This document shows positions 41,025 through 53,246 of a stretch of 64,000 nt of DNA, piece by piece. Where the stretch lies: NCBI GenBank assembly GCA_003280055.1, contig QCGG01000004.1, positions 62,001 to 126,000 of the forward strand, given 5' to 3'. The notes beneath the pieces were generated by a model. It was not told the DNA's origin and did no database searches. It saw only the letters and a list, made by a program, of their open reading frames with translations. A program made the position numbers and the translations under genes. Each line of letters starts with the position of its first letter. Position 1 is the first letter of the stretch. Source of the DNA: Prochlorococcus sp. AG-363-P19 (lineage in GTDB: Bacteria; Cyanobacteriota; Cyanobacteriia; PCC-6307; Cyanobiaceae).

Positions 41025-42463
41025 TTGTTAATGGAGAATTAATTAAGTATGCAATTGACTTAATAGCAGTCCTTCTTCTCTCTTTAGGTATAAAGGGTCT
41101 ATCAAAAGTTCGCACGGCCAGAGAGGCAAATCGTCTTGCATCAATAGCTATTGGATTATCAATTATTGGAGTATTTACAATATCATTTGCGAACAAGGAG
41201 ATCTCAAATTCTTCGTTGGTGTGGATATCAATTGGTGCTGCAATAGGAGGACTCTTTGGAATAATTACAGCTAAAAAAGTACCAATGACAGCAATGCCGG
41301 AAACAGTTGCTTTATTCAATGGTTGTGGAGGGATGTCATCTCTTTTAGTTGCTCTAGGTGTTACATTGTTTCCAATAGATAATCCCAATAATAATTTTAC
41401 AAGTGAAATAGTAGAGAATCTATCGATAATCACTTCTATATTTGTTGGCTCAGTTACATTTAGTGGCTCTATAGTAGCAATGGCTAAATTGCAGGGATGG
41501 CTATCAACTCCAAAGTGGACTCAAAGCAAATTTCGTCATCTAATTAATATTTTTCTTGCCGTTATATCTTTAATTGCAGCTATTGAAATCGCAAGAAATG
41601 GAAGCAACGCTATTTGGCTACTTGTTTTTGGGTCAACCTTTTTAGGTGTGGGTGTGACTTTATCTATAGGCGGGGCTGACATGCCGGTTGTGATATCTCT
41701 ATTGAATAGTTATTCAGGAGTAGCTGCCGCAGCAGCAGGTTTTGTTGTAGGAAGCCAACTCTTAATAGTTGCTGGTGCAATGGTTGGCGCTGCAGGATTA
41801 ATTCTCACACAGGTAATGTGCGACGGAATGAATAGATCTCTTATTTCAGTACTTTTTGGTGGAACCCTGGGTTCAACTTCAACATCTAGTGATTCTTCGG
41901 GAGGCGAATACTCGAATATCACAAGCTGCAGCGTTGAAGAATGTGCCTTAACCCTTGAAGCTGCTGAAAGAGTAATTATCGTTCCTGGTTATGGGCTTGC
42001 AGTAGCTCAAGCCCAACATACCTTGCGTGAAGTCACCAGAGCGATGGAAGCTGGTGGCATTGACGTCAAGTATGCAATTCACCCAGTAGCTGGTCGGATG
42101 CCAGGGCATATGAATGTGCTATTAGCAGAAGCTGATATCCCTTATGAACAGTTAAAGGAAATGGATGTAATTAATCCTGATTTTCCAGCTACCGATGTTG
42201 TTTTAGTTTTAGGTGCAAATGATGTTGTTAATCCACAAGCAAAAACCGACACAAACTCGCCACTTTATGGGATGCCAGTACTCGATGTTCAAGAAGCAAG
42301 AACTGTTTTTGTAATCAAACGAGGTATGAGTGCTGGTTACTCGGGTATAAAGAATGACCTGTTTGATCTTCCAAATACCTCTATGGTCTTTGGAGATGCA
42401 AAAAAAGTACTTGGAGACCTTCTTGTAGAGCTAAAAGAACTTGGAATTGGCAGCAAAAATTAA
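41021..42463 (+). CDS. pntB: NAD(P) transhydrogenase subunit beta
   Basis: ETVALFNGCGGMSSLLVALG, IIVPGYGLAVAQAQHTLRE, GMSAGYSGIKNDLF. Confidence 0.96.
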   Translation: MIVNGELIKYAIDLIAVLLLSLGIKGLSKVRTAREANRLASIAIGLSIIGVFTISFANKEISNSSLVWISIGAAIGGLFGIITAKKVPMTAMPETVALFNGCGGMSSLLVALGVTLFPIDNPNNNFTSEIVENLSIITSIFVGSVTFSGSIVAMAKLQGWLSTPKWTQSKFRHLINIFLAVISLIAAIEIARNGSNAIWLLVFGSTFLGVGVTLSIGGADMPVVISLLNSYSGVAAAAAGFVVGSQLLIVAGAMVGAAGLILTQVMCDGMNRSLISVLFGGTLGSTSTSSDSSGGEYSNITSCSVEECALTLEAAERVIIVPGYGLAVAQAQHTLREVTRAMEAGGIDVKYAIHPVAGRMPGHMNVLLAEADIPYEQLKEMDVINPDFPATDVVLVLGANDVVNPQAKTDTNSPLYGMPVLDVQEARTVFVIKRGMSAGYSGIKNDLFDLPNTSMVFGDAKKVLGDLLVELKELGIGSKN

Positions 42464-43574
42464 TCGGCTATCTGAGCTTGAGCTCAGAAGGCTTCTTTAT
42501 ATCGACGAATTTAAGCAAAGGTTCCCATGGATAGGTGGTGACCTTCAAACACTAAGAGATACTTTCATTAGAGAAGAATTACAAACGGATTCTGGAAAAA
42601 GAATAGAAATCTCTATTCCTCAAATGCCTAACAAAAAAGGAGGGTCAGGGAAATTGCTAGCGTTACTTGATCTACCTAAAAAAGAAACAGGTATAAAAGC
42701 TTTAGTCATACTTATTCATGGGCTTGGAGGATCAACTAAAAGACAGGGCTTAAGGAGAATGGGGCTTACACTACAAAACTCAGGATTTGCAGTACTAAGA
42801 TTAAACCTTAGGGGTGCAGATCCAGGAAGAAAACTTGCACCGGGTTCATATGCAGCAGAATGCAATAGTGATATTGAACCCGTTTTAGAAAAAGCAAGAC
42901 AACTTTGCCAAGAGCTTAGTAAATATAATCTAACCAAGAACAACCCTTTACCTTTGTTTGGAGCAGGCATATCACTTGGAGGTACAATACTATTAAACAT
43001 TTGTCTTAAAAATAATGATTTTTTACCAGTGCAATCTCTAGATGGATTAATTTGCACAAGTAGTCCTCTTGACCTGTCAGAATGCAGCAAATCTATTGAA
43101 AGATCAAGAAACAAATTTTACCAGAATTGGCTTTTAAATCGACTTCTTAAACAAACACTTGCTGACAAAACTGGCCTTGGCACCGGAGAAGAAAAAAGGC
43201 TCACAAATGAATTCAACTCAAAAGTCTCTAACCGGTCCATAAGATTATTTGATTCCATAATCACAGCTCCAAGATGGGGTTATGCGGATGTTGAGGATTA
43301 TTATAAGAAGGCATCGCCAATTAACAACTTAATCAAAAAAGATATAATTCTTCCACCTACTTTGATTTTGCAAGCAGAAGATGATCCATGGGTCCCTTGT
43401 GAATCAGCAAAATTGTTAGATTTACATAATCGACATAATATAAATAATTCCCTAAATATATTAATCAGTAAGAATGGAGGTCACAATGGCTTTCACGGAA
43501 TAAATGGATGTTGGGGCGACCAAGTTGTCAAGAATTGGTTCGATTTATTATTAAATGAATACATTAAAAATTAA
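42441..43574 (+). CDS. YheT-type alpha/beta hydrolase
   Basis: LVILIHGLGGSTKRQGLRRMGLTLQNSGFAVLRLNLRGADPG, GISLGGTILLN. Confidence 0.88.
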   Translation: MELAAKINRLSELELRRLLYIDEFKQRFPWIGGDLQTLRDTFIREELQTDSGKRIEISIPQMPNKKGGSGKLLALLDLPKKETGIKALVILIHGLGGSTKRQGLRRMGLTLQNSGFAVLRLNLRGADPGRKLAPGSYAAECNSDIEPVLEKARQLCQELSKYNLTKNNPLPLFGAGISLGGTILLNICLKNNDFLPVQSLDGLICTSSPLDLSECSKSIERSRNKFYQNWLLNRLLKQTLADKTGLGTGEEKRLTNEFNSKVSNRSIRLFDSIITAPRWGYADVEDYYKKASPINNLIKKDIILPPTLILQAEDDPWVPCESAKLLDLHNRHNINNSLNILISKNGGHNGFHGINGCWGDQVVKNWFDLLLNEYIKN

Positions 43575-43629
43575 TACCTTAAATTTGTTTATTATGGTTT
43601 ATCGTCAATATCAAAGATTTACCAATGTT

Positions 43630-44871
43630 TTAAGATGCTGAGATTCTAGTTTTGCCCTTACAACTAAATTCGCGAACTGCTATACGCGCCCATTGATCTA
43701 GGTTTAAAACATCTGATAATTTAGGTTCTTTTATTAATTCATTTTTGTGAAGGTCACAAACAGATTCGATTAGCTTTGGGATATCAAGAAAGTGTATCTT
43801 CTCTTCAAGAAATTGAGCTACTGCTTCCTCATTCGCTGCGTTTAATACTGCAGGCATTGTCCCTCCTATACAGCCGGCTTCGAAGGCAAGGTTCATACAA
43901 GGATATTTCTCAGTATCTGGAGACTTGAAAGACAATTGTCCGACCTCTGCAAGATTTAACCGTCTCCAAGGAGTTTCAAACCTGGAAGGCCAACTCATGC
44001 AATAAAGGATTGGCAATTTCATATCAGGCCAACCCAATTGAGCCAAAACAGAAGTATCAGAAAGTTCAATCATCGAATGGATGATGCTCTGAGGATGAAT
44101 AACAATTTCTATATGGTCATAATCAATCCCAAAAAGATAATGTGCTTCAATTACTTCTAGCCCCTTGTTCATAAGGGTTGCAGAATCAACTGTGATTTTT
44201 CGTCCCATGCTCCAATTGGGGTGACTAGTGGCATCAGAGACAGTTGCTTTCTCAAGATCTTGAATTGACCAATCGCGAAATGCCCCTCCTGATGCTGTTA
44301 ATTGGATTCTCCTTAAACCTGGTGTTGGAAGACCTGTAGAAAGTCGTGCGTTTTCCGCCCAAGGAGTACCTTGAAGGCATTGAAATATTGCTGAGTGCTC
44401 TGAATCGGCTGGTAACAATCGGCTCCCACTTTTCTTTAATTCAGGCAATACAACTGGTCCAGCGGCAATAAGTGTTTCCTTATTCGCTAATGCAAGGTCC
44501 TTACCAGCCCTTATTGCTGCAATGGTCGGCAAAAGACCTGCACATCCAACTATTCCCGTTACTACTAGATCTGCATGATCCCACGAAGCTACTATTTCAA
44601 GACCTTCAGGTCCTCCAAATATTTGTGGCAATTTGAAGGAAGGGTCAGCAGTAGATAGAACCCCTAGTCTCTCTCTCATTTCTGGCAAGAGAGTTTCATC
44701 TGCCAAAGCAATAGCTTCAGGTTGATGTTTACTTATTTGATCCAAAAAAAGAGTTAGGTTCCTCCCTGCACTCAAGGCAACAACTCTGAACTGTTCAGGG
44801 AACTCTTCGACAATCTCAAGTGTTTGGGTCCCAATCGATCCTGTGGACCCTAAAACTGTTATAGCTTTCAA
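43630..44871 (-). CDS. dxr: 1-deoxy-D-xylulose 5-phosphate reductoisomerase
   Basis: [49 protein letters not shown]. Confidence 0.96.
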   Translation of the reverse strand: MKAITVLGSTGSIGTQTLEIVEEFPEQFRVVALSAGRNLTLFLDQISKHQPEAIALADETLLPEMRERLGVLSTADPSFKLPQIFGGPEGLEIVASWDHADLVVTGIVGCAGLLPTIAAIRAGKDLALANKETLIAAGPVVLPELKKSGSRLLPADSEHSAIFQCLQGTPWAENARLSTGLPTPGLRRIQLTASGGAFRDWSIQDLEKATVSDATSHPNWSMGRKITVDSATLMNKGLEVIEAHYLFGIDYDHIEIVIHPQSIIHSMIELSDTSVLAQLGWPDMKLPILYCMSWPSRFETPWRRLNLAEVGQLSFKSPDTEKYPCMNLAFEAGCIGGTMPAVLNAANEEAVAQFLEEKIHFLDIPKLIESVCDLHKNELIKEPKLSDVLNLDQWARIAVREFSCKGKTRISAS

Positions 44872-44966
44872 ATTCTTCGAGCAAGTAACACTAGTCTCAC
44901 ATCACAAGGTTTAATCTCGGAAGATTAAACTCCACCTCAGGCTGGGGGCAAAGAAAGGTTTATTTA

Positions 44967-46292
44967 ATGGCAATGAAAGAAAAATGGCGGTCAGGAATGG
45001 GTTTCGTCCTAGCTGCAGCAGGCAGTGCTGTAGGGCTAGGCAATCTTTGGGGATTTGCATATAGAGCTTCACAGGGAGGGGGAGCAGCCTTTTTACTTCT
45101 TTACGTAATTATCGTTGCTCTTATCTGCTTGCCGGTACTTGTTGCAGAAATGATTTTAGGGAGAAGTACTGGTAAAAGTCCTCTCCTAGCTCCAATTAGT
45201 TTTGCTGGTAAAGCATGGAAACCGATGGGTTTTCTTTTTGTGATTGCTTCTTGTGGAATCCTCTCCTTCTATGCAGTCCTTATGGGCTGGACAGCTAATA
45301 CCCTTATTAATTCAATTGCTTATGGTCTGCCTGCAGATATGGCATCGGCTGAAAGGTTTTTTAAAGGGATAAGTACCGGGGAAAGCGTGCTCTTAGGACA
45401 ATTGCTAAGTTTAATACTGACTGGGTTAGTTGTAACAGCAGGAGTAAGAAGCGGGATCGAAAGACTTACTCGCTGGTGTATGCCATTACTATTTTTATTA
45501 TTACTTGCCCTAGCTGGTTGGTCAGCAACACTGCCAGGAGCTTTTGAAGGATATAAAACATTTCTCTTTCATTGGGACACACAAGAATTACTAAATCCAA
45601 CAACAGTGAGAAATGCGTTTACTCAAGCTTTCTTCTCAATTGGAACAGGCATAGGCTGCATTCTTGCGTATTCTGCTTACCTAGATGCACGCAATCCAAT
45701 ACCTAGACAGGCTTTTAGCGTTGTAGGAATGGACACCTCCGTAGGACTTCTAGCAGGAATGATTACATTCCCAATTGTAATTAGTTTTGGACTTAAGGAT
45801 GTAGTAACTAGTGAAACTGTAGGTACATTATTTATCTCTTTGCCAACTGGATTATCATCTCTTGGTTTAACAGGAAGAATAGTGGCAATATTTTTCTTTC
45901 TCTTAGCATATATTGCTGCCATAACCTCATCTATTTCTTTACTAGAGGTACCCGTAGCATCATTAATTGACAGGTTCGGATGGTCGCGTTCTCGTTCCGT
46001 AATAGCCTCAAGTTGCTTAGTTTTTCTTACTGGATTACCTGCTGCACTAAACTCAAAAGTGCTAGGAAGAATGGATGCCATTTTTGGAGGCGTATTACTA
46101 ATATTTGGGGGGCTACTATTGTCAATTCTTGTTGGATGGGTTGCCCCAAGGAGTTTTGATATAGATCTAAGTGAATGCAATACACCAAAGCCTCTAAGAA
46201 TTAGTCTTAGATTTATGTTAAGGTGGGTTTCTCCACCAGTTATTTGTTTTGGACTGATAATAAGTTTGTATGATTTAATTCAAGGTTGGTGA
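44967..46292 (+). CDS. Neurotransmitter:sodium symporter (SNF) family transporter
   Basis: WRSGMGFVLAAAGSAVGLGNLWGFAYRASQGGGAAFLLLYV. Confidence 0.93.
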   Translation: MAMKEKWRSGMGFVLAAAGSAVGLGNLWGFAYRASQGGGAAFLLLYVIIVALICLPVLVAEMILGRSTGKSPLLAPISFAGKAWKPMGFLFVIASCGILSFYAVLMGWTANTLINSIAYGLPADMASAERFFKGISTGESVLLGQLLSLILTGLVVTAGVRSGIERLTRWCMPLLFLLLLALAGWSATLPGAFEGYKTFLFHWDTQELLNPTTVRNAFTQAFFSIGTGIGCILAYSAYLDARNPIPRQAFSVVGMDTSVGLLAGMITFPIVISFGLKDVVTSETVGTLFISLPTGLSSLGLTGRIVAIFFFLLAYIAAITSSISLLEVPVASLIDRFGWSRSRSVIASSCLVFLTGLPAALNSKVLGRMDAIFGGVLLIFGGLLLSILVGWVAPRSFDIDLSECNTPKPLRISLRFMLRWVSPPVICFGLIISLYDLIQGW

Positions 46293-46309
46293 CAGGCTAA
46301 ATATAATTT

Positions 46310-47851
46310 TTATTCATTTATATGCCACTCTGTAATGCCACCCGGCTTGTCAAATAACTCCACACCAATATTGTTAAGTTCATTTCTAATCCTATCTGCA
46401 GTAGCAAAATCTTTTGAAACCTTTGCTCTTTTCCTTAGTTCTATAGAATGCTCAATAAATTCAACATCTAACTCGCAAGAAGAAATTGAAGATTGGCTTT
46501 TGATATTTTCGCCTTTTAGGCCCAAAACCTTTGCGAGATGAACAAGTAAATTCCAACGTAAAAAAGAAGAGTGATCATCCTGCACAGAAGATTTAGAATA
46601 ATGACCTGTTTTTATTTTATTTGAAAGGGAACGAAGGGGTCTCCCCAAATCAAAAAGTATAGACAATGCTCCTGATGTATTTAAATCATCATTCATCAAT
46701 GCAATAAACCGTTGATGGTGTTTCTTTAAACTTTCAGGAGTTTGATTATTAGTCTTAAGTGTAATATTTAAATCACCCTTTTGATATTTTGACCACAACA
46801 GAATATGTTCATAATCTATACCTATATTCAAAGCCAAGTTAAGACCTTGCCAACCACTAGTTGCTGCTTCTAATGATTCTTTAGTAAAATCTAGAGGTTT
46901 TCTGTAATGTGCCTGCAATACAAACAATCGTAAAGTCATAGGAGAAACTCCTGAGTTTAATAATGAACGTATAGTTGTAAAGTTACCAAGAGACTTGCTC
47001 ATTTTTTGTCCTGAAACATTAACCATTCCATTATGCATCCAATAGTTTGCTAGTTTCTTTCCAGTAGCTGTCTCTGATTGGGCAATTTCATTCTCATGGT
47101 GTGGAAAAATCAAATCAGCACCACCTAAATGTATATCTATCGTTTCACCAAGTTGTTCAAGAACCATTGCTGAACATTCAATATGCCAACCTGGTCTTCC
47201 ATTTCCCCAAGGTGAAGGATAAGAAGGCTCTCCAGTTTTTGCGGATTTCCATAATGCAAAATCAAAAGCATTCTGTTTTTTATTCTCATCATCTTTATCT
47301 ACTCTACCTTCAGGGTTGATATATTGATTTGTTAGATCTCTGCCACTTAATTGACCATAATTTGAATGTTTCATTACTGAGAAATAAACATCACCGTCAA
47401 CGGAATATGCAAATCCCTTTTCTTGTAAATTAGAAATCAAAGATCTAATTGAATCGAGAGAGTCAGTTGCCCTTGGCATCCTATCAGGACGCATTATTCC
47501 CAAAGCATCCATATCTTGATGAAACTCTCTAATATTTCTTGCACTAACATCTTCCATAGAAAGCTTCTCTGAAGAAGCCTTATTAATGATCTTGTCATCT
47601 ATATCTGTGAAGTTCTGAACAAAATTAACAATATAACCTTTCCAAATCAAGTATCTACGTAAAACATCCCAAACGATATAACTCCGGGCATGTCCCAAAT
47701 GGCAAAGATCATAAACAGTTACGCCACAACAATAAATGGTAACCTTTCCAGGTCTTATGGGCTTAAAGGCTTCTTTTCGTCTAGAGAGAGTGTTAGTCAA
47801 AAAGAAAGTATCACTTATTGATGAAACTTTTTGGGGTTTACTTTGTTCCAT
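46310..47851 (-). CDS. cysS: Cysteinyl-tRNA synthetase
   Basis: [45 protein letters not shown]. Confidence 0.96.
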   Translation of the reverse strand: MEQSKPQKVSSISDTFFLTNTLSRRKEAFKPIRPGKVTIYCCGVTVYDLCHLGHARSYIVWDVLRRYLIWKGYIVNFVQNFTDIDDKIINKASSEKLSMEDVSARNIREFHQDMDALGIMRPDRMPRATDSLDSIRSLISNLQEKGFAYSVDGDVYFSVMKHSNYGQLSGRDLTNQYINPEGRVDKDDENKKQNAFDFALWKSAKTGEPSYPSPWGNGRPGWHIECSAMVLEQLGETIDIHLGGADLIFPHHENEIAQSETATGKKLANYWMHNGMVNVSGQKMSKSLGNFTTIRSLLNSGVSPMTLRLFVLQAHYRKPLDFTKESLEAATSGWQGLNLALNIGIDYEHILLWSKYQKGDLNITLKTNNQTPESLKKHHQRFIALMNDDLNTSGALSILFDLGRPLRSLSNKIKTGHYSKSSVQDDHSSFLRWNLLVHLAKVLGLKGENIKSQSSISSCELDVEFIEHSIELRKRAKVSKDFATADRIRNELNNIGVELFDKPGGITEWHINE

Positions 47852-47868
47852 AATTATATTTTATATGA

Positions 47869-50811
47869 TTATTTGGCATCCATCCAATTAGAACCTACTC
47901 CACATTCAACAACCAATGGTACTGATAGGTTAACTGCATTTTCCATGGTTTTTAGCAGTAGGTCTTTAACTTCTTCAACTGCAGAAGGCTCAACCTCTAA
48001 TACAAGTTCATCATGAACCTGAAGAAGCATTTGAGCTGGATAAGATGATTCAGAAAGTTTTTTGTGAAGATTGACCATTGCAATCTTAATTATATCTGCA
48101 CTAGATCCCTGAATAGGCGCATTAGCAGCGGCTCTAAGTTGTTGAGCTTCCATACCTGCTCTTCGAGCATTATCAAGATCAATCTCATATGGTTCCTTAC
48201 CTTTTAATCGACCTAATCCATTCTTATCAAAAATAAAATTCCTCCTTCTACCCATAATAGTTTCTACATATCCTCTTGTTAAAGCAAGTCTTTCCTGAAG
48301 TTCAAGATAAGAAAAGACTTTCTTATATTTTTGGTGAAATTTCTCTAAAAATATCTTTGCTTCCTGGTTAGTTAAACCTGTTGATCTAGCCAAAAGTTTA
48401 GAACCCATTCCATAAATAACACCAAAATTAATAGTTTTTCCAAGCCTACGTTCGTCATCATTTACTTGATCCTTTTCAAGCAAAATACTTGCCGTAACTG
48501 AATGTACATCCTGACCATTACAATAGGCTTCCTTAAGGACTTCCTCCCCCGAAAGATGAGCAAGAATACGAAGTTCTATTTGAGAGTAATCAGCAGTGAT
48601 CAGACTCCAACCTTCTTTAGGAAGGAATGCTTTACGTATACGTTTACTAAATTCGGTTCGAACAGGTATATTTTGTAAATTTGGATTACTGCTACTTAAT
48701 CGTCCTGTCGCAGTTACTGCCTGGTTAAAGTCAGTATGAACACGTCCAGTTTCTGGTTCTACTAACTCCGGTAAGGCGTCAACATAAGTAGTAAGAAGTT
48801 TATGAATTACTCTATATTCAACTATCTGAGGGACAATTGGATGATCCTCTTGTAATTTTTCGAGTACTCGTGCATCTGTACTCCAACCAGTCTTGGTTTT
48901 TCTAGATTTCTTACGATCAAGTCCAAGTTTCTCAAATAAAAGTTCCGCCAGTTGTTTTGGAGAAGACAAGTTAAAACCAGCTCCTGCATAGTCTGATACA
49001 TTTTGCTCTAAACACTTAAGGCGTTCAACGAGCTCTAAGGAAAGCTCTTTTAAATAAGGAATATCGATTCTTATTCCGGTGGATTCCATTACAGCTAAAA
49101 CATTCTCTAATGGGCCCTCTATATCGAAATATAAACTTAATAACTTATCTCCTCTATCACGAATCTGGTCAATTAACAATGTAGAGATTCTTTTTGTCAA
49201 ATAAACATCCATCCCGCAATATTTGCTTGCCTCATTGATAGAGACATCTGCGAAGTTACCACCCTTTGGAACAATATCATTAAATGATATTGGTGTATAA
49301 GAGAAATACCTCTTCGACATAGCGTCTAAACTATGCTTAGCTGAGGAATCCAATAAATAATCCGCTAAAAGCGTATCTAAAACAACACCTTTGAGCTCAA
49401 TTCCATGTCGAAGAAAGACTAGTCTATCGTATTTGCAATTTTGAAGTACTTTTGGGTGATCCTCACTCGTTATCCAATAACTTAAAGATTTCAATACAAC
49501 ATCAAGTGCCAACTGATTAGAGCATTGAGGGTCTAGAATTGTATTATTTATAGAATGCATTATCGGGATATAGGCCATTTGATCGGGTTGATCACCCCAA
49601 CAAAAACCTATCCCTACAAGCTCAGCCTTAAATGGGTTTAAATGAGTAGTTTCAGTGTCAATCGCTATAGGATCATCAGTACTATTAAACTCATTCAAAA
49701 TCTTAATCAGTTTTTCTAATTGATCCATGCTAGTTATAATTTTTGGAGAGATATTAGGAATAGAAGTTCTATCACAAGATTTTATATTTGTATCATCATT
49801 AATAGCAGTATCATCTATTAGATTCTTATTAATTGAATAGCCACCTTTCGATAATGCATTAACAAAAACAGGAATTTGACTAGCAAGGCTATTAAGTTCA
49901 AGATCCTCTAATGATTCTTTTAAAGAATGCTCATCAATTGTTTTAAGGGGTATTATTTCGTCATTATCAAGAGGTACTTCTGTTAGTATTTCGGCTAGAT
50001 ATTTTGAAAGATATGCGTTTTTTCGGTCTTTAATTAATTTACTAATCAACGCGCCCTTTATTACATTACTTTTTAATGTTTTGGACTGTTCCTTTGTTAA
50101 TTGGTCAAGTAAATGGTATATACCATCTAAATCATTACTTTCATTTAGAAGACTAATTGCGGTCTTTGGTCCTACTCCTTTAACTCCGGGAATATTATCA
50201 GAGGAATCACCAGTCAGTGCTTTTAGTTCAACAACTTTTGAAGGCTTTACCCCTAGCTTCTCTATTACATCAGCTTCTTTAATATGAAATGGATCACTGC
50301 TACTAGAATATCTACCTCCTCCCATATACAAAACAGATATGCCTTTTTGATCATCAACCAACTGAAATAGATCTCTATCTCCAGATAAAATAAAAACTTC
50401 CCAGCTTTTCTTCACTGCCTTATTTGCAAGTGTTCCAAGTACATCATCAGCCTCAAACCCTGGCGCAATGCACAATGGAATTTTCAAGTCATCTCTCAAA
50501 ATTATTTTCAATTGATCTAAATCTTCAAAAAAGATATCTGGAGCAACATCCCTATTGGCTTTATAATTTGAATCAGCCTTATGGCGAAAAGTGGGCTCTG
50601 CAGTATCAAAAGCAATTGTTACAGCCTCTGGACTAATCTTCTTACAATTTTCTAAAAGTGATTTTAAAAAACCAAAAGTCACACTTGTAGGCTTACCATC
50701 TTTTGTTGAAAGACCTCCTTCACCTCCTTTCGTAAATGCATAGAAACTTCGAAAGGCTAATGAATGACCATCTACCAGTAAAAGTTTATGTTTTGCTTTG
50801 TCCTCCGACAT
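47869..50811 (-). CDS. polA: DNA polymerase I
   Basis: FEN domain GVKGVGPKTAISLL, polymerase motif ADYSQIELRILAHLSG, VHDELVLEV. 980 aa. Confidence 0.97.
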   Translation of the reverse strand: MSEDKAKHKLLLVDGHSLAFRSFYAFTKGGEGGLSTKDGKPTSVTFGFLKSLLENCKKISPEAVTIAFDTAEPTFRHKADSNYKANRDVAPDIFFEDLDQLKIILRDDLKIPLCIAPGFEADDVLGTLANKAVKKSWEVFILSGDRDLFQLVDDQKGISVLYMGGGRYSSSSDPFHIKEADVIEKLGVKPSKVVELKALTGDSSDNIPGVKGVGPKTAISLLNESNDLDGIYHLLDQLTKEQSKTLKSNVIKGALISKLIKDRKNAYLSKYLAEILTEVPLDNDEIIPLKTIDEHSLKESLEDLELNSLASQIPVFVNALSKGGYSINKNLIDDTAINDDTNIKSCDRTSIPNISPKIITSMDQLEKLIKILNEFNSTDDPIAIDTETTHLNPFKAELVGIGFCWGDQPDQMAYIPIMHSINNTILDPQCSNQLALDVVLKSLSYWITSEDHPKVLQNCKYDRLVFLRHGIELKGVVLDTLLADYLLDSSAKHSLDAMSKRYFSYTPISFNDIVPKGGNFADVSINEASKYCGMDVYLTKRISTLLIDQIRDRGDKLLSLYFDIEGPLENVLAVMESTGIRIDIPYLKELSLELVERLKCLEQNVSDYAGAGFNLSSPKQLAELLFEKLGLDRKKSRKTKTGWSTDARVLEKLQEDHPIVPQIVEYRVIHKLLTTYVDALPELVEPETGRVHTDFNQAVTATGRLSSSNPNLQNIPVRTEFSKRIRKAFLPKEGWSLITADYSQIELRILAHLSGEEVLKEAYCNGQDVHSVTASILLEKDQVNDDERRLGKTINFGVIYGMGSKLLARSTGLTNQEAKIFLEKFHQKYKKVFSYLELQERLALTRGYVETIMGRRRNFIFDKNGLGRLKGKEPYEIDLDNARRAGMEAQQLRAAANAPIQGSSADIIKIAMVNLHKKLSESSYPAQMLLQVHDELVLEVEPSAVEEVKDLLLKTMENAVNLSVPLVVECGVGSNWMDAK

Positions 50812-50831
50812 AGATCTTATAAATATCTTTG

Positions 50832-51971
50832 TTAATCTGTTCTACGTTTTGCCCATGGTGGCAAGTCTATAAATACAAGCTCCCCTGGCTTAATTCCACT
50901 AACTATTGCTGTCTTGCTTCCACTACTCATTCCTAACTCAACTGGTTTAAAACTAGGTTGAAAATCCGAACCTACTGTTAACAAGCCAGGCTGACCATTT
51001 TCCGTAACAATAGCAACCGTTGGTACCAAGGTGTTTTTGGCTGTAGAACCTGTTTGAAAATCTACATCTACCGTCATTCCAATACGAAAAGCCTCAATAG
51101 GATTATCAAGGGAAAGTTTCACCTCAAATGAAATAACATTGTCCTTCTTCTCTGCCCGAGGGGCTATTTGAAGAACAGTCGCACTGAACCGCTGATCAGG
51201 AAAAGCATCAATTCTTATGCTGGCCTTCTGCCCTTTAAGGATTCGTCCAATGTCACTTTCAGGCACCTTCGCTGAAACCTCTAGCCCCTGAGAGAGCTCA
51301 AGTATTGAACTACTGCTTGACCCTGCAGAAGAAGATGCTCTGGTTGTAGGGGTTACAAAAGCACCAGGTTCCGCATACATTGCCGTAATAACCCCATCAA
51401 ATGGAGCTTTTACAAGTAACTCACTTCCTTCAACTTCACGTTGTTTAAGTCTAGCTTGACTTGTTAAAAACCGATTACGGTAATCATCATTTTCTTCAGC
51501 ACTGATGGCACCTTCACTAAACAACTTATTCCTACGTTCATAGGCCAATTTATTAGTCTCATAATTTGCCCTAAGCTCTTGAAGACGAAACAAATAATCA
51601 CCGGATTTCATCTCTGCCAAAATATCTCCCCTTTTAACAAGATCACCTTCCCTGACAAATATTGTCTCTAAAATTCCCTGCTTATCTGGGCTCACATTTA
51701 CACTCATTTTGGCCTGAAGCTCCCCACTAGCAGTTATCAAGCCAGGAAGCACACCACTCTCAGCTGCAACAGTAAATTCCGTAATGTCTCGATTTCCTTT
51801 AAGAATAAAAAGACCTTGTTTGGAAATGAATAAAATCGATGAGAAAGATAAAACCGAGGCTGATAGGAGAAGAATCTTTTTCGCTATAGAAAATTTGCTA
51901 AACCTTCTTAGCTGAGAAGATAAGCCTGTAAAGGTTTTTGAGAATTGTAGATTAATTTTAGATCTGGCCAT
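50832..51971 (-). CDS. HlyD/MFP-type efflux membrane fusion protein
   Basis: VSPDKQGILETIFVREGDLVKRGDILAEM, VKAPFDGVITAMYAEPGAFV. Confidence 0.88.
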   Translation of the reverse strand: MARSKINLQFSKTFTGLSSQLRRFSKFSIAKKILLLSASVLSFSSILFISKQGLFILKGNRDITEFTVAAESGVLPGLITASGELQAKMSVNVSPDKQGILETIFVREGDLVKRGDILAEMKSGDYLFRLQELRANYETNKLAYERRNKLFSEGAISAEENDDYRNRFLTSQARLKQREVEGSELLVKAPFDGVITAMYAEPGAFVTPTTRASSSAGSSSSSILELSQGLEVSAKVPESDIGRILKGQKASIRIDAFPDQRFSATVLQIAPRAEKKDNVISFEVKLSLDNPIEAFRIGMTVDVDFQTGSTAKNTLVPTVAIVTENGQPGLLTVGSDFQPSFKPVELGMSSGSKTAIVSGIKPGELVFIDLPPWAKRRTD

Positions 51972-52127
51972 TGGGCCAATGAGCAATAATGTCTTGTAGT
52001 GGAAAAAATACCATTACAGTGGACAGCTTTAGAATGTAATCTTAGCCCATACTGAGTGCAGGTGACCTTTTCTACGTTGAACTAAAAACAACGCCCCGTA
52101 AAGCTAAATGACTCAAGATTTCAAGCC

Positions 52128-53219
52128 ATGCTAAAAGCAGGAATTGTAGGCCTACCTAATGTTGGGAAGTCAACTTTATTTAATGCACTTGTCGCGAATG
52201 CACAAGCTCAGGCAGCTAACTTCCCATTTTGCACAATCGAACCAAATACTGGTGTAGTTTCGGTACCAGACGATAGACTGAGATTACTTTCTAGACTTAG
52301 CAAAAGCAAGGAAACAATACCAACACGAATAGAATTTGTAGATATAGCGGGGCTTGTTAAAGGTGCTAGCAAAGGAGAAGGTCTTGGGAATAAATTCCTC
52401 GCAAACATTAGAGAAGTAGATGCGATTGTGCATGTAGTGAGATGCTTTGAGAATGATGATGTAATACATGTAGCAGGTTCTATTGACTCCATGAGGGACG
52501 CAGAGATTATTAATTTGGAACTAGGCTTTGCTGATTTAGCACAAATCGAAAAAAGAAGAGAAAGAATTAAAAAGTCAATGAAAACAAATAAAGAGGCTAT
52601 TGTTGAGGATAATATTCTAATAAAGATAAATACCGCCTTAGAAAGCGGATTTAGTGCACGAAGTGTCAATTTAAGTTTAGACGAAAAAAAAATCATTAAA
52701 CCCTTAGGCCTACTAACCCAGAAGCCAATTATTTATGCTACTAACCTCTCTGAGGAAGAATTATCAACTGGTAACACGTACAGTAGGAAAGTAGAGGTTA
52801 TGGCAGCTAAGGAAGGGTCAAAATGTGTAAGTGTTTCTGCTCAGGTTGAGGCGGAACTGGTTGAATTATCTCAAAAAGAGAGAACAGACTACCTTGAAGG
52901 TCTTGGTGTAAAAGAAGGTGGCCTGGAGAGTCTTATTAAAGCTACATACAGTTTACTAGGCTTACAAACATACTTTACTACTGGAGAGAAAGAGACAAGG
53001 GCTTGGACAATAAAAAAGGGAATGAAAGCACCTGAAGCTGCGGGTGTAATTCATTCTGATTTTCAAAAAGGATTTATAAGAGCGCAAACAATTGGGTACA
53101 AAAAACTTATAGAGGCGGGTTCTTTTTCACAAGCAAGAAATAATGGTTGGCTTAGGAGTGAAGGGAAAGATTATATAGTAGACGAGGGAGATGTGATGGA
53201 ATTCTTATTTAACGTCTAA
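52128..53219 (+). CDS. ychF: Redox-regulated ATPase / OLA1-type GTPase YchF
   Basis: MLKAGIVGLPNVGKSTLFNALV, FVDIAGLVKGASKGEGLGNKFL, TTGEKETRAW. Confidence 0.96.
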   Translation: MLKAGIVGLPNVGKSTLFNALVANAQAQAANFPFCTIEPNTGVVSVPDDRLRLLSRLSKSKETIPTRIEFVDIAGLVKGASKGEGLGNKFLANIREVDAIVHVVRCFENDDVIHVAGSIDSMRDAEIINLELGFADLAQIEKRRERIKKSMKTNKEAIVEDNILIKINTALESGFSARSVNLSLDEKKIIKPLGLLTQKPIIYATNLSEEELSTGNTYSRKVEVMAAKEGSKCVSVSAQVEAELVELSQKERTDYLEGLGVKEGGLESLIKATYSLLGLQTYFTTGEKETRAWTIKKGMKAPEAAGVIHSDFQKGFIRAQTIGYKKLIEAGSFSQARNNGWLRSEGKDYIVDEGDVMEFLFNV

Positions 53220-53246
53220 GAGACTATTTATAGCAAGGCTTTCCCC